A program made the translations under genes and the position numbers. A stretch of 64,000 nt of DNA, taken from Vandiemenella viatica (lineage: Eukaryota; Arthropoda; Insecta; Orthoptera; Morabidae). The number at the start of each line of letters is the position of its first letter. Position 1 is the stretch's first letter. The notes below the pieces were generated by a model. That model did not search any database. It saw only the letters and a program-made list of their open reading frames with translations, and was not told the origin of the DNA. Shown piece after piece: positions 48,540 through 59,049 of this stretch. The DNA is taken from contig JARYHS010009186.1 of NCBI GenBank assembly GCA_031002005.1, forward strand, positions 102,829,992 to 102,893,991. The letters run 5' to 3'.

Positions 48540-49451
48540 TTATGCTGACTCACGTGGGAAGCGTTGTAGTTTCCAGAAGAGTGCTAGACATTCGAGGCAC
48601 TGTAGTTTGTTATAAGTTCTTAATTTTTATAAACGATCTCGGAGACAAAGTGAAAAGCCTTTTTAGATTGTTTGCTGATGATGCGGTTATTTATAGGGAA
48701 GTAAGGAATTTGGCCGATTGCTTAGAAATTAAGCGTGATCTGGATATTATTTTGGCATGGTGCACTGAGTGGCAACTTACACTAAATTGTAAAAAGTGCA
48801 AGACAATGAGCATAACTAACAAAAAGAATCAAATTGTTCAGAAATACGAGTTAAACAATTCAGTTATTGATATGGTTGACTCTATGAAATATTTGGGAGT
48901 AACAGTACAAAGGAACATGAAATGGGACTTACTCATTAATTCGTTAGTAGGAAGAGCTAATTCTAGGCTGTGATTCATAGGTCGAATCTTGAAAAATTGT
49001 AATGAACAAACAAAGAAGATAATGTACAAATCTCTTGTGCGTCCACATTTGGACTATTGTTGTGTCATTTGGGATCCGTTTCGTAAGGGGTTGATCGAAA
49101 GTGTAGAGAAAGTACAGAGAATAGCCACCCGATTTGTGACCGCTTGCTACAGTCCTTATGAAAGTGTCACAGAACTGATTAGTAGACTAGGCTGGGAGTC
49201 TCTGGTAGATAGACGACGCACGTTTCGTTTAAACATTGGTAAACATGTGTACTCCCACTGTCACTTACGACTGTAGTGAAATACTTCGTCCACCAACGTA
49301 TTTAAGCCAGAATGACAGAAAAGATAAGATTAGAGAAATAAGGTGCCGCAATGATTCTTATATGAATTCTTTTTTCCCTCGTACCATTAGTATGCACAAC
49401 AAAGAGATTAGGTTTGGTGCTGAGCACCCTCTGCCACCCATAATTTTGTGA
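48540..49451 (+). pseudogene. LINE reverse transcriptase remnant, 3' half
   Basis: Begins inside the RT: FINDLGDKVKSLFRLFADDA with the catalytic FADD near 48670, then WCTEWQLTLNCKKCKTMSIT and YLGVTVQRNMKW. It continues after a stop near 48971 with SLVRPHLDYCCVIWDPFRKG (49030) and LGWESLVDRRRTFRL (49190), then a frameshifted tail ending in HPLPPIIL. This organisation is of the CR1/Jockey group. It is 5'-truncated and abuts the Harbinger remnant. Two or three lesions are visible. Confidence 0.9.
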
Positions 49452-51336
49452 ATTGCAGAGTATATATGTGCACATGTACACATTTAGATGTGTAAGTTGT
49501 TAAGTTCGAAATTTTGAAAAGATGAATGTTGTGTTCTTTTCTTTTCCAACACCTCAGTCTCTTCTCCAAGCATCCTTTTTTTTATTGCATTAGGATAAAG
49601 TTTATCGTCCTTCACCACCGTATGGGATGCCTTTCATACACTTTAATAAAAGAGAGCACCTTTTCGCTGTCTGAACACATGATTAAAAATAGATCAAAAT
49701 GAAACAATTACAAAAAATTCCTCAACTAAAATATAGTGGTTTTATTTAATTCCAATGAACAGTGTGTTTAAACGATGATTGAGTGCCAACGTGGGAGCGC
49801 GAATGAGGGAGGTAGATGCACAACTGCAAATACCCATCCCCATAGCATTCAGAGCACTCCTGAATTTCTTTTGAAGTACCAACTCAGGGCAGATGGCGTT
49901 CTTACCATCTCGGATGTTTGGTGAAAGGCCCCAGGCAGTTTTCCACGCTTTGGCTACATGTATACACTGGTATGCTCACCTTGGAGCTACATGTGCATTG
50001 CCTCGTACTGGTGTGTACCCGCCTAAGAGGTCAGTTATTGATTTTGCTGAAGATCTGGGCGAGTTAATGTGTATTTGGGAATATTTTTATGCTTGTTAAA
50101 ACCAAATTGAATTTGCAGTGAGAATTGTGGGCACAATTCTAAAAAACATTTCTCATTAAAATCTTCTGTAAATGGGCTGATAATGTCATACTTATCTCTT
50201 TTACTTGTATGTGTGTTGAAATATCCTAGCAAAATTATGTCATTCCTCTCTCTAAATGAGCCCGGTTGGGGAGTGGTTGCAGTAATTAAGGTTGATCACC
50301 TGCCTAAAAACCTCGTACTTCTCACGTCAGTATCCAGGTTAGGCAAGCATGAAGTAGTTAAGCAATGGTAGAGGGCTATGATTGGGAGAAGTAGCATTCC
50401 AGTTGCCAGGCACCATTAATTACTGTAGGTTGATACAATGACATCACCCTATTGAGGAGTATTACCTTCTCCAAGTGGTGGTAATAGGGAGTAGAAAAAA
50501 CTACTTAAAATCTCAGGGCAGCAATAGCTGGGTCTGCCGGTGTCTCTCTGAAAGTCTTTCAGCTTACAACATCAACTCGGATGCCTCCTGAGCAGTGGTC
50601 GCAGGCAAAATGATGATGCCAAACATCTGAAACCAAGGTGGGCTCTACTGTGATGGGGGATGTGGATAGTCAGATGGTCAACCGTGTCGGCTTGGTATTG
50701 CAGGGATATTATTCTCATGACTTTGAGTTCTGCTTTGATGATGCATTCAATCACTGAATCTCAGTCCTAGACATTTTAGCATATTTTTTGTATGTAATAA
50801 TAATTACATGCATGTTTTTGCTCTGTCTGCTTTGTCTACACAACTGCATATATGAACAAAAAAGGATAAGGAAATAAATCCATCACTGCCAGGGTTAAAG
50901 TCAGGACTGCAAAGCCACACACACCTACACATTAATGGCGGGTTTATCAGTGGTAAGATGTTGCAGAGGCTGAAACCAAATGGATGCCTGGAGTCAAGTA
51001 TATGTTGGAAAGTTAGTTATAAATGACTGCTTACACTATGAAATAGTTGTTTAGGTTACTAGAATTGTAGTAAATGTTACGGGTAACATTTAATAGTTTA
51101 AGTTATTGAAGTAAACAATTTGAGTTTGCCTGTGACCATTTATGCTGATGAAAAGCTGGTTGATCTATAGATGAACTAGGTCTTTGAAGGGAGGTTAGTT
51201 GTTATATTATGAGTTGTGTTGGGATGTGTAGAAGCTTCGCCAGTTGTTATGTTGGAGTAGGCGGTGCAGGCTGCATGGATGCTACAGATATGCACCATGA
51301 TCTACTGTCAGGAAAGGTCCTATATTGCAGTTTGTT
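49452..51336 (+). other. Unassigned sequence before the gap
   Basis: No gene recognised. No 5' LTR matching the one at 57296-57896 is present here, so the left end of the errantivirus lies in the gap. Confidence 0.5.
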
Positions 51337-52336
51337 NNNNNNNNNNNNNNNNNNNNNNNNNNNNNNNNNNNNNNNNNNNNNNNNNNNNNNNNNNNNNNNN
51401 NNNNNNNNNNNNNNNNNNNNNNNNNNNNNNNNNNNNNNNNNNNNNNNNNNNNNNNNNNNNNNNNNNNNNNNNNNNNNNNNNNNNNNNNNNNNNNNNNNNN
51501 NNNNNNNNNNNNNNNNNNNNNNNNNNNNNNNNNNNNNNNNNNNNNNNNNNNNNNNNNNNNNNNNNNNNNNNNNNNNNNNNNNNNNNNNNNNNNNNNNNNN
51601 NNNNNNNNNNNNNNNNNNNNNNNNNNNNNNNNNNNNNNNNNNNNNNNNNNNNNNNNNNNNNNNNNNNNNNNNNNNNNNNNNNNNNNNNNNNNNNNNNNNN
51701 NNNNNNNNNNNNNNNNNNNNNNNNNNNNNNNNNNNNNNNNNNNNNNNNNNNNNNNNNNNNNNNNNNNNNNNNNNNNNNNNNNNNNNNNNNNNNNNNNNNN
51801 NNNNNNNNNNNNNNNNNNNNNNNNNNNNNNNNNNNNNNNNNNNNNNNNNNNNNNNNNNNNNNNNNNNNNNNNNNNNNNNNNNNNNNNNNNNNNNNNNNNN
51901 NNNNNNNNNNNNNNNNNNNNNNNNNNNNNNNNNNNNNNNNNNNNNNNNNNNNNNNNNNNNNNNNNNNNNNNNNNNNNNNNNNNNNNNNNNNNNNNNNNNN
52001 NNNNNNNNNNNNNNNNNNNNNNNNNNNNNNNNNNNNNNNNNNNNNNNNNNNNNNNNNNNNNNNNNNNNNNNNNNNNNNNNNNNNNNNNNNNNNNNNNNNN
52101 NNNNNNNNNNNNNNNNNNNNNNNNNNNNNNNNNNNNNNNNNNNNNNNNNNNNNNNNNNNNNNNNNNNNNNNNNNNNNNNNNNNNNNNNNNNNNNNNNNNN
52201 NNNNNNNNNNNNNNNNNNNNNNNNNNNNNNNNNNNNNNNNNNNNNNNNNNNNNNNNNNNNNNNNNNNNNNNNNNNNNNNNNNNNNNNNNNNNNNNNNNNN
52301 NNNNNNNNNNNNNNNNNNNNNNNNNNNNNNNNNNNN
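51337..52336. other. Assembly gap, exactly 1000 N
   Basis: The round length indicates a placeholder rather than a measured distance. The right edge falls inside a gypsy reverse transcriptase, so the gap should contain the 5' LTR, gag, protease and the RT N-terminus, normally well over 1 kb. Confidence 0.99.
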
Positions 52337-54601
52337 GCGCGTAGTGATCGACTATAGACGATTAAACGATCTGACGGTAAATAATGTTGTTTCCGTTACC
52401 AAGGATCGATGAAATACTAGATGGACTAGGTAAAGCGAAGTATTTCACAACCCTCGACCTAGCTAAGGGGTATTATCAGGTGCTGATAGATGAAAAAGAT
52501 CAGGAAAAGACGCTTTTAGTACTCCCTATGGACATTATGAATTCAAAAGAATGCCAATGGGATTAAAGAACAGCACCAAATACCTTCCAAAAATTGATGA
52601 ATTCTGTATTGACAGGACTACAGGGTGAGAAAGTATTCATTTATCTAGATGACGTCATAATTTTTGGACCAACGCTTGAGGAGCATAATGCAAGACTAGA
52701 AGATGTCTTTGAAAGATTGCGAAAGTACAACCTCAAATTACAAGTCAGTAAGTGTGAGTTTTTGCGCAAGGAAGTTACATTTTTGGGACATGGACTTACG
52801 GAGGAGGGGTTGAAACCTGATCAGAAGAAGGTAGAAGCCGTAGAACGTTACCCCCAACCAACTAATACTACCCAGTTGAAGGCATTCTTGGGCTTAAGTG
52901 GGTACTATAGGCGATTCATAAGCAATTACAGTAAAATTGCTAAGCCATTGTATGAGCTGTTAAAGAAAGGAGTCGCATATACGTGGGGAACAAAGCAGGA
53001 AGAGGCGTTTCAACAATTGAAGGAAAAATTGTTGAATCCTCCCGTACTACAGTATCCTGACTTCACAAAACGATTTACTGTAACCTCAGACGCAAGCAAG
53101 ACGCAATTGGCGCCGTGTTAAGTCAAGGCGAAATTGGCAAGGATTTGCCTGTAGCGTATGTGTCCTAGAACCTTGAATAAGGCAGGGAAGAATTACAGTA
53201 CGATAGAGTGGGAAATGTTGACCATTTGTTGGGCAGTAAAGCAATTTAGGCCATATTTATTCGGTAGGAAATTTACGGTATGCATTGACCATAAACCGTT
53301 GATGTGGGTAAATAGTATATCGGATCCGTCGTCTAGACTAATGAAGTTCCGCTTGAAACTTGAAGAGTACGATTACGAAATCGTGTACAAGAGTGGCAAA
53401 AGGAATCAAGTGGCGGACGCGCTTTCACGAATCCGAAATGTTAGAGAGGCTGATGAGAATGCAGTTTGCGAAAATGAGGAGGAAAATGATAATGTAGAGA
53501 CAACTGAGAGCGTATCAGCCGATAAGGAAGGAGAGGTAGGACTTACACAGGAAGAGAAGATGAAGATCCTAAAGCAGTATCACGAATCGCCGATAGGTTG
53601 TCATCAGGGTATAGGTAGAACCTATGCGAGAATTAAGAAATATTGTACTTGGGAAGGAATGAAAGCCGACATTGAGCAGTACATTCGTCATTGCGAAAGC
53701 TGTCAAAAGAATAAAATTACCCAAAATAAAACGAAGATGCCAATGGAGATAACGAAAACTCCGGAACACGTGTTTGAGCGTTGTGATATTGATATTGTAG
53801 GTCCAATGCCGCAAACCGAAAACGGGAATAAATATTTGCTCACATTCCAAGACGCTTTAAACGAAGTTCTTAGTAGTGGAGCCTATAGAGCAACAGGATG
53901 CCAATACGGTAGCAAGAGTATTGGTCGAGCGAATAATCCTAAGATTTGGAATTCCCACCGTTTTGTTAAGTGACCTTGGAAGTAACTTCATGAGTGATAC
54001 TATGAAGAGAGTATGCAAATTATTACGAATAGAGAAAATCCATACCACTAGTTATCACCCACAAAGTAATGGGGCTTTGGAACGAACGCACCGTACAATA
54101 ACGGAAATGCTGCGACACTACGTAAACAGAGAACAGACAGACTGGGATAGGTGGGTCCCATACGCGGTATTTGTCTTTAATACGACGCCGCATAGTACCA
54201 CGGGATACACGCCGCATGAGTTGTTCTTTGGTAGAGTATGTAACATGCCTGGAGTGTTGCAAAAGAAACCGGAAGAAGTGATATACAATTATGATGATTA
54301 CGTAATTGAGCTGCGAGAAAGATTACGGGCTATGCATCAGTGTGCACGAGAAGCGACAGCACAAGCAAAAGAGAAGAGTAAGGAAAATTATGATAAGACA
54401 CAGAATCCGGTAGTTTTCAAACCAGGTGATAGGGTGTTGCTATATGATGAAAGTGTGAGACGAGGGCGTTCTAAAAAGCTGGACAGCCAATGGAGAGGTC
54501 CGTATACTGTAGTGGAAACTAACGGGCCAAACGTAGTAATACAATTAAAGAGAAATAAATTTACAAAAGTACATGCAAATAGGCTAAAAGAATTCTTCTG
54601 A
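52337..54601 (+). pseudogene. Errantivirus pol: RT, RNase H and integrase, frame-broken
   Basis: RT: VVIDYRRLND at the gap edge, TTLDLAKGYYQV near 52455, catalytic YLDD near 52640, FLGLSGYYRRFI near 52890. RNase H: TSDAS near 53088, IEWEML near 53203, IDHKPLMW near 53287, ending VADALSR. Integrase: HHCC zinc site at about 53581-53710, first D in CDIDIVGPM near 53785, second D in SDLGSNF near 53970 and E in GALERTH near 54072, spacing DD35E. Frame changes lie near 52390, 52520, 53110-53165 and 53870. It reverse-transcribes and integrates the element when intact; this copy cannot without repair. Confidence 0.93.
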
Positions 54602-54602
54602 A

Positions 54603-54608
54603 TTGCAG
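54603..54608 (+). promoter_or_regulatory. Candidate env splice acceptor
   Basis: ttgcag lies between the pol stop (54599-54601) and the env ATG (54614). Env of gypsy-type errantiviruses is translated from a spliced RNA, so an acceptor is expected here. The donor would be in the gap. Confidence 0.5.
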
Positions 54609-54613
54609 GAAAG

Positions 54614-56683
54614 ATGGCAACAGCTTGCATGATAGCAGTGATCGTCTTGATGATAGGTGGTACATCGGCAATGGAACAGCAGGATTTAGAAATAACGAAG
54701 TTTCGGTCATCACCAGGTCTATACTACGATCATAAGGGAACAGTGAGTTTGTATACGGTCACTTGGAAAGTAGTGAGTTATTTTAATTTAGATGACTTAA
54801 AACATAAGTTTGAAGCTACGCAGGATGCAGCGTTGAAAGCAGTAGACTATTGTCAGCAAAGGCTTAAAGAAATAAACACAAGTGTTGCAGAATGTAAAAC
54901 TATGAAACGGGCGGTAGATTATTATATAAGTAGGATAGAAACCTCTCAACGCCTAATTGGGCAGCTAGCTAAACATGAGCAGAGTAGACGAAAGAGAGGA
55001 ATCCTAAATTTTGTTGGAGAAATAAGTAAAGTCTTGTTTGGGACGTTAGATGAAGATGATGCATCATATTTCAAATCAAAAATAAATCTATTAGAGCAGG
55101 AACAGAAAGAATTATTGAAATTGTCAAAAGAACAAGTTACTATTGTAAGAGCAACGTTGACTAGTTTCAATCATACTGTCGATTCAATAGAGAGAAATGA
55201 ACGGGTAATTACATCCGGAATACTCAAACTAAATGAACATATACATCAATATGAAACTAGTACGGATAAGAGAATAAATAGACTCGGTATATGGGTAACG
55301 TTGAATGAACAGTTAATACAGTTGACAACAATCTTCAGTGAATTAGAGAAGGAGTATGATGTAATCATTACTGCTATAGTAAATGCACAAAAAGGCATTC
55401 TTCAACCTCATTTAGTTAGTCCAGAACAAGTGGTCAAATATTTAGAGTTAATAAAAGATGAGATTAAAGACAAAAGATTGCCAATAAAACTGACGGAAGC
55501 CGGAGGGTATCAGTTACTGAAGGTGGTCGACCTGGATGTCTTCATCTCGGGAAACATTCTAAGTTATGTGCTGAATATTCCACTAGTGGACAGTGAAACT
55601 TATAATATTTATAAATTATGGCCTCTACCAGTTGAGGTAAGCCACCAGAAACGGTTGTTTACATATATAGCTCCGGAAAAAGAACTCTTGTTAATGGATA
55701 ACGCCAAAAGGCGATATGTTAAAATAAATCGTGATCAATTGGAGTTTAAAAAGCTGGAGGCTATTCATAGTGTGTGTAAACAAACATTTGTGCTGCTTTC
55801 AACTTATGACCATGAGGTTTGTGAAGCTAGAATGCTTCAACCTGTAACTAAAATCCCCGATGACTGCATCCAAAAGTTTATTGTATTGAATAAAAGCGTA
55901 TGGACACAGACTAGAGGAAATGAATGGTTATTTGTAGCACCAAAGGGAGAAGGGCTCACAGTATTATGTAATGACAGTAAGCCCACAGATGTAGTAATTA
56001 ATGGTACAGGGAAACTTAAGTTTCTGAGTAAATGCAAGGGTTACGGTGCACAAGTACTAATTCAATCCGAACATATCATTAGATCGATGGCACTGATTAA
56101 TGATATAGTCCCAAACTTAAATATGGAGGTAGATTGCTGTCTAATAGACAAGAAAAAGAAAAATATAACCGAAATCCCTCTTTATTTGCCAATCGAACCA
56201 GTGGTCCGTCAGTTAGATGACCTTAAAGCCGCGGGACATAAGTTAGACGAGCTAGAGGACGCAATAGCGTACCAGCAAAGGACTGTGTTCAATATGTTTT
56301 CATTGGATTCGATACCCATATGGAGTTATTTTGGAGCAGGAATAGTTATGATAATAATAGTATGTTGTATATGCAGATATTGCAAATGTTGTAAGGATTG
56401 TTTTAAATTCTTCCGTAAAACAATGGGTGATGACTGCTGCCCCAGAATATGTGTAAAGAATAAAATTGTAAACCGATACCCTGACACTGGTATAGTTAGG
56501 TATCATCCTGCTGGAATTAACAGTGATGAAAGTGAACAGATTACTTTTGGTCCTGTAAGGAATAGGTATGTGACTGAAGCAGAAGGTGCGGTGCTTAGTG
56601 AACGAATACTAACACCGGAAAAGAGTGTTAAGTATGAACCAAGTGCACCAGTAATGTTTTACTATAAAGCGGATAAGCGCTAA
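54614..56683 (+). CDS. env: Errantivirus envelope glycoprotein, F-like, open reading frame
   Basis: The 689-codon ORF is uninterrupted. A signal peptide covers residues 1-19 (hydrophobic AVIVLMIGG, cleavage near TSA). A furin-type site RRKR is at 125-128, followed by a hydrophobic, glycine-containing stretch in the position of the fusion peptide, then a long helical region. A membrane anchor is at about 570-588, with a cysteine-rich juxtamembrane segment and a ~100-residue cytoplasmic tail. This layout matches the baculovirus F/errantivirus env family, class I membrane fusion proteins of about this length. The start is 12 bp after the pol stop. It is open while pol is not, so either it decayed less by chance or the locus is young. 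Confidence 0.93.
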   Translation: MATACMIAVIVLMIGGTSAMEQQDLEITKFRSSPGLYYDHKGTVSLYTVTWKVVSYFNLDDLKHKFEATQDAALKAVDYCQQRLKEINTSVAECKTMKRAVDYYISRIETSQRLIGQLAKHEQSRRKRGILNFVGEISKVLFGTLDEDDASYFKSKINLLEQEQKELLKLSKEQVTIVRATLTSFNHTVDSIERNERVITSGILKLNEHIHQYETSTDKRINRLGIWVTLNEQLIQLTTIFSELEKEYDVIITAIVNAQKGILQPHLVSPEQVVKYLELIKDEIKDKRLPIKLTEAGGYQLLKVVDLDVFISGNILSYVLNIPLVDSETYNIYKLWPLPVEVSHQKRLFTYIAPEKELLLMDNAKRRYVKINRDQLEFKKLEAIHSVCKQTFVLLSTYDHEVCEARMLQPVTKIPDDCIQKFIVLNKSVWTQTRGNEWLFVAPKGEGLTVLCNDSKPTDVVINGTGKLKFLSKCKGYGAQVLIQSEHIIRSMALINDIVPNLNMEVDCCLIDKKKKNITEIPLYLPIEPVVRQLDDLKAAGHKLDELEDAIAYQQRTVFNMFSLDSIPIWSYFGAGIVMIIIVCCICRYCKCCKDCFKFFRKTMGDDCCPRICVKNKIVNRYPDTGIVRYHPAGINSDESEQITFGPVRNRYVTEAEGAVLSERILTPEKSVKYEPSAPVMFYYKADKR

Positions 56684-57283
56684 GACGAACTGATATGGTC
56701 ACAGTGATATATGTTTGTAATGAAATATAAGATTGTATTCTGTTACATGAAAAGAATTTGTAAAATTATAAGAATGATGTATTTTAAAAATAGGCTTCAC
56801 TTTATAAGAGAATGTAGTACTAAAGAAAAGTTTTAAGGAGAAAAAGATAGTGATAAAAAGGCTTTTAAAGTTAACAAAAATAACATACTATGAGAAAGTA
56901 TTGTGAGAAAAATTAAAGTAAGAAGGAAAAGATATTATAAGAAATAAAAAGTAGTAATCTGAGAGAAAAATTCTCAAACAAGGTAATGTAAAAGAAAATA
57001 ATTAGAGCATTGAAAAAGAAGATTTTTAAGATTAAGAAAAATGTGTTGTAGAAGAAATACTTATTATAAAGAAAATGATGTATTATAATTAAAATTTTCT
57101 CTTTCAGGGTATTATAAGTAAAGGAAATTTTGGTAAATAATAAAAGACAAGTTAAAAGATATGTAATGTAATAAAATGTGAACCATTGTAGTTGTGATGA
57201 GAAAGTAATAAAAAGGAGACTCACATAGCCGACATAGAACTTAAAAATTTTGCACTCTCAAGAGAGATTGCAAAATTTTCCCC
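56684..57283 (+). other. Errantivirus 3' untranslated region
   Basis: About 600 bp strongly A/G-biased on the + strand between env and the polypurine tract, with no ORF. Confidence 0.7.
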
Positions 57284-57295
57284 AAGGGGGGGAGG
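57284..57295 (+). promoter_or_regulatory. Polypurine tract
   Basis: aagggggggagg immediately before the LTR; it primes plus-strand DNA synthesis in LTR elements. Confidence 0.85.
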
Positions 57296-57896
57296 TGTTA
57301 CGAAGTAATAAAAGTAACGCCTGAGTGTTAGTACGCGCAAGTGTTAATATGGTGCAATTGGTAGCAAGGAAAGCCAACAGTGAACGTGTGGTTGCATCAG
57401 AAAGAGAGCTGCGTAGCGCGTGGGTAACGAGATACGGGTGTAAGCTTCCAGAAGGACGCGCGGGGCAGCGGAGCGCGTCACGGGCGGCTATAAAAAAGAG
57501 CCCGCCGCAGCGGGAGGGGGACTACTTCTCCAGACGTCTTCGAGAGTCAGCGAGTGAGCCAGTACACAGCGCAGCGGAGATGACAACGTGTATTTAGCTA
57601 CTGTAGTCGCCGTTGTACTGTTAGGGTCTTCACGTTTTATGGACCTTTGGCAGAGAGAACGTCTGCTAGTTGGTTCAGTACTCCTGGGAATAGGTACCTC
57701 TCGTAATTTCTGAGTATTCTCAGTGAGAGTTTGTCGGCTTCGTGAGTCACAAGTGTGTTCATCATAACCTCTTGTGTTCTTCAATTTATTTCTCCTGAAC
57801 TCTTCCTATCCCGAGTTCCCGAATTGTAAAAATCGATACCCACTTGTTTCAGTTTTGGAGTCTTTTCAGCTCTCTGTTGCACAACAGGACGCAACA
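57296..57896 (+). repeat. 3' LTR of the errantivirus
   Basis: 601 bp starting tgttacg and ending cgcaaca, a short inverted repeat with one mismatch and TG...CA ends. It contains a TATA box (tataaaaaa at 57489) and GC-rich sequence around the presumed start of transcription. The 5' partner is missing from the window. The target-site duplication would begin acct at 57897 but cannot be confirmed. Confidence 0.85.
57489..57497 (+). promoter_or_regulatory. LTR TATA box
   Basis: tataaaaaa inside the LTR, about 190 bp from its start, in an otherwise GC-rich stretch. Confidence 0.7.
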
Positions 57897-58040
57897 ACCT
57901 TTCCCGAGACTGATTTCTTGTATGTCATTAGTTTAGTGTACTATCTTGGTGTTTCATTTAAAATTAGGTGCCAAAAAGTGCCAAACGTCTATTTATTCGA
58001 AAAAATCTAGATTATTTACAATGAGACAAACTTACTTTTA

Positions 58041-58450
58041 TTGCGTCACATTAATTCATCTAAGATTTTTTTTGCTATAGGCTCTTTTGGTATCATGCTC
58101 ATGACCCAAAAAGTTAGTTGTGATGTGAGTAAACACGAGAAAGGAAATTATTTCATGCAAAAGTTGGAATTAGTCGAGGAAAATATTTTAAATCAACCGA
58201 CATTCACGGTCGAACAAACGCAACAGTTCGAACAATAGTTTTCAAGGCTTAAGTTGGAAATTAAAAGAAAATGGCAGGCTGTTAAGAGAACTAAGGGTGT
58301 ATTCTTAAAGAAATACCATGGTTGGTTCAAAAGATGTATTGAAATCCCCATAAAATCCAGTCCGACATGTGGGTCGGGCTAGAAAATCTTTCGATGAAAT
58401 GACCGATTTGATGTCCGCAGAGATAATAGGTATTAACAAAACATTGATTG
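58041..58450 (+). pseudogene. Unclassified transposon-like gene, N-terminal fragment
   Basis: An open frame (58041-58238) continues, after a stop, in another frame: LKLEIKRKWQAVKRTKGVFL, KKYHGWFKRCIEIPIK, then KSFDEMTDLMSAEI. The lysine/tryptophan-rich region looks like the N-terminus of repetitive arthropod proteins I have seen annotated only as uncharacterised. I do not know its function. Confidence 0.5.
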
Positions 58451-58545
58451 ACAGCTTTTATAGTATTATGTGAATGATGTATAGTGGGCACAAGATATAT
58501 ATATATAAAATATTCCCCACTGCCACGAAAATTTTAAGATGTACT

Positions 58546-58650
58546 GTACACACTTTGACAATAAATTTTTCCACTGCTGAATAATTCTATCACTCATATT
58601 TTGCAAAATCTGACATCAATGTCATCCTAAGAAACAGTCAAAGTGTGTAC
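58546..58650. repeat. 14-bp perfect inverted repeat
   Basis: gtacacactttgac at 58546-58559 and its exact complement at 58637-58650. The pair separates the two fragments of the gene remnant at 58.0-59.0 kb and may delimit a small inserted element. Confidence 0.7.
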
Positions 58651-59040
58651 ATTGAACTGTACTCTTGACATCCAGTGTCACCTACAAGAAATATTGATTG
58701 ACGACCCACTTATAATAGAGTATGCACTTTTGCCTATAGGCACTCTGTCTGAAGCAGCAGCAGAAGCTAGAAACAAATATTTTCAACGATTTAGGGAGAG
58801 ACACTCCAGAAAACTTAGTTGGGTTTATTGCAACACAGATGTCATTAATGGGCTTTCATTAACTTAGGATTTGTATTTGAGGTTCATCAGGCACAAAACC
58901 CCAAAAACATCTAAATCATTCAATCCAGAAACTATTAAAATATTACTTTGATGGGACCCGAGTACTCAAGAAGAGAACGAGCCGTAAGGTGAAGGTTCCG
59001 ACGACGAAGGATGTGACGGTTCGTCAGAATGATATTTTAG
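58650..59040 (+). pseudogene. Unclassified transposon-like gene, C-terminal fragment
   Basis: Reads ALLPIGTLSEAAAEARNKYF, QRFRERHSRKLSWVYCNTD, then, after a stop, RFIRHKTPKTSKSFNPETIK and an acidic tail. The 'LPIG.LSE.A.EARNK..RRFR..H.RK.S' stretch is a repeated pattern in arthropod and cnidarian databases, associated with mobile DNA. It probably belongs to the same gene as 58041-58450, with the middle lost. Confidence 0.55.
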
Positions 59041-59049
59041 TGTACATGT

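Larger units (their letters stand above)
52337..57896 (+). mobile_element. Ty3/gypsy errantivirus-type endogenous retrovirus, 3' part
   Basis: Order after the gap: RT, RNase H, integrase, env, a purine-rich tract, and a 3' LTR. Env plus the gypsy domain order is that of insect errantiviruses. The pol region carries at least four frame breaks while env is open. The 5' end is hidden in the gap. Confidence 0.93.

Noticed and set aside
51061..51336. 5' LTR of the errantivirus before the gap
   Set aside because: No sequence here matches 57296-57896.
51209..52412. Long ORFs of ~380 codons across the gap
   Set aside because: They consist almost wholly of N; only the last bases belong to the gypsy RT.
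57325..57597. 90-codon ORF in the LTR
   Set aside because: Lies across the LTR promoter region and resembles no protein.
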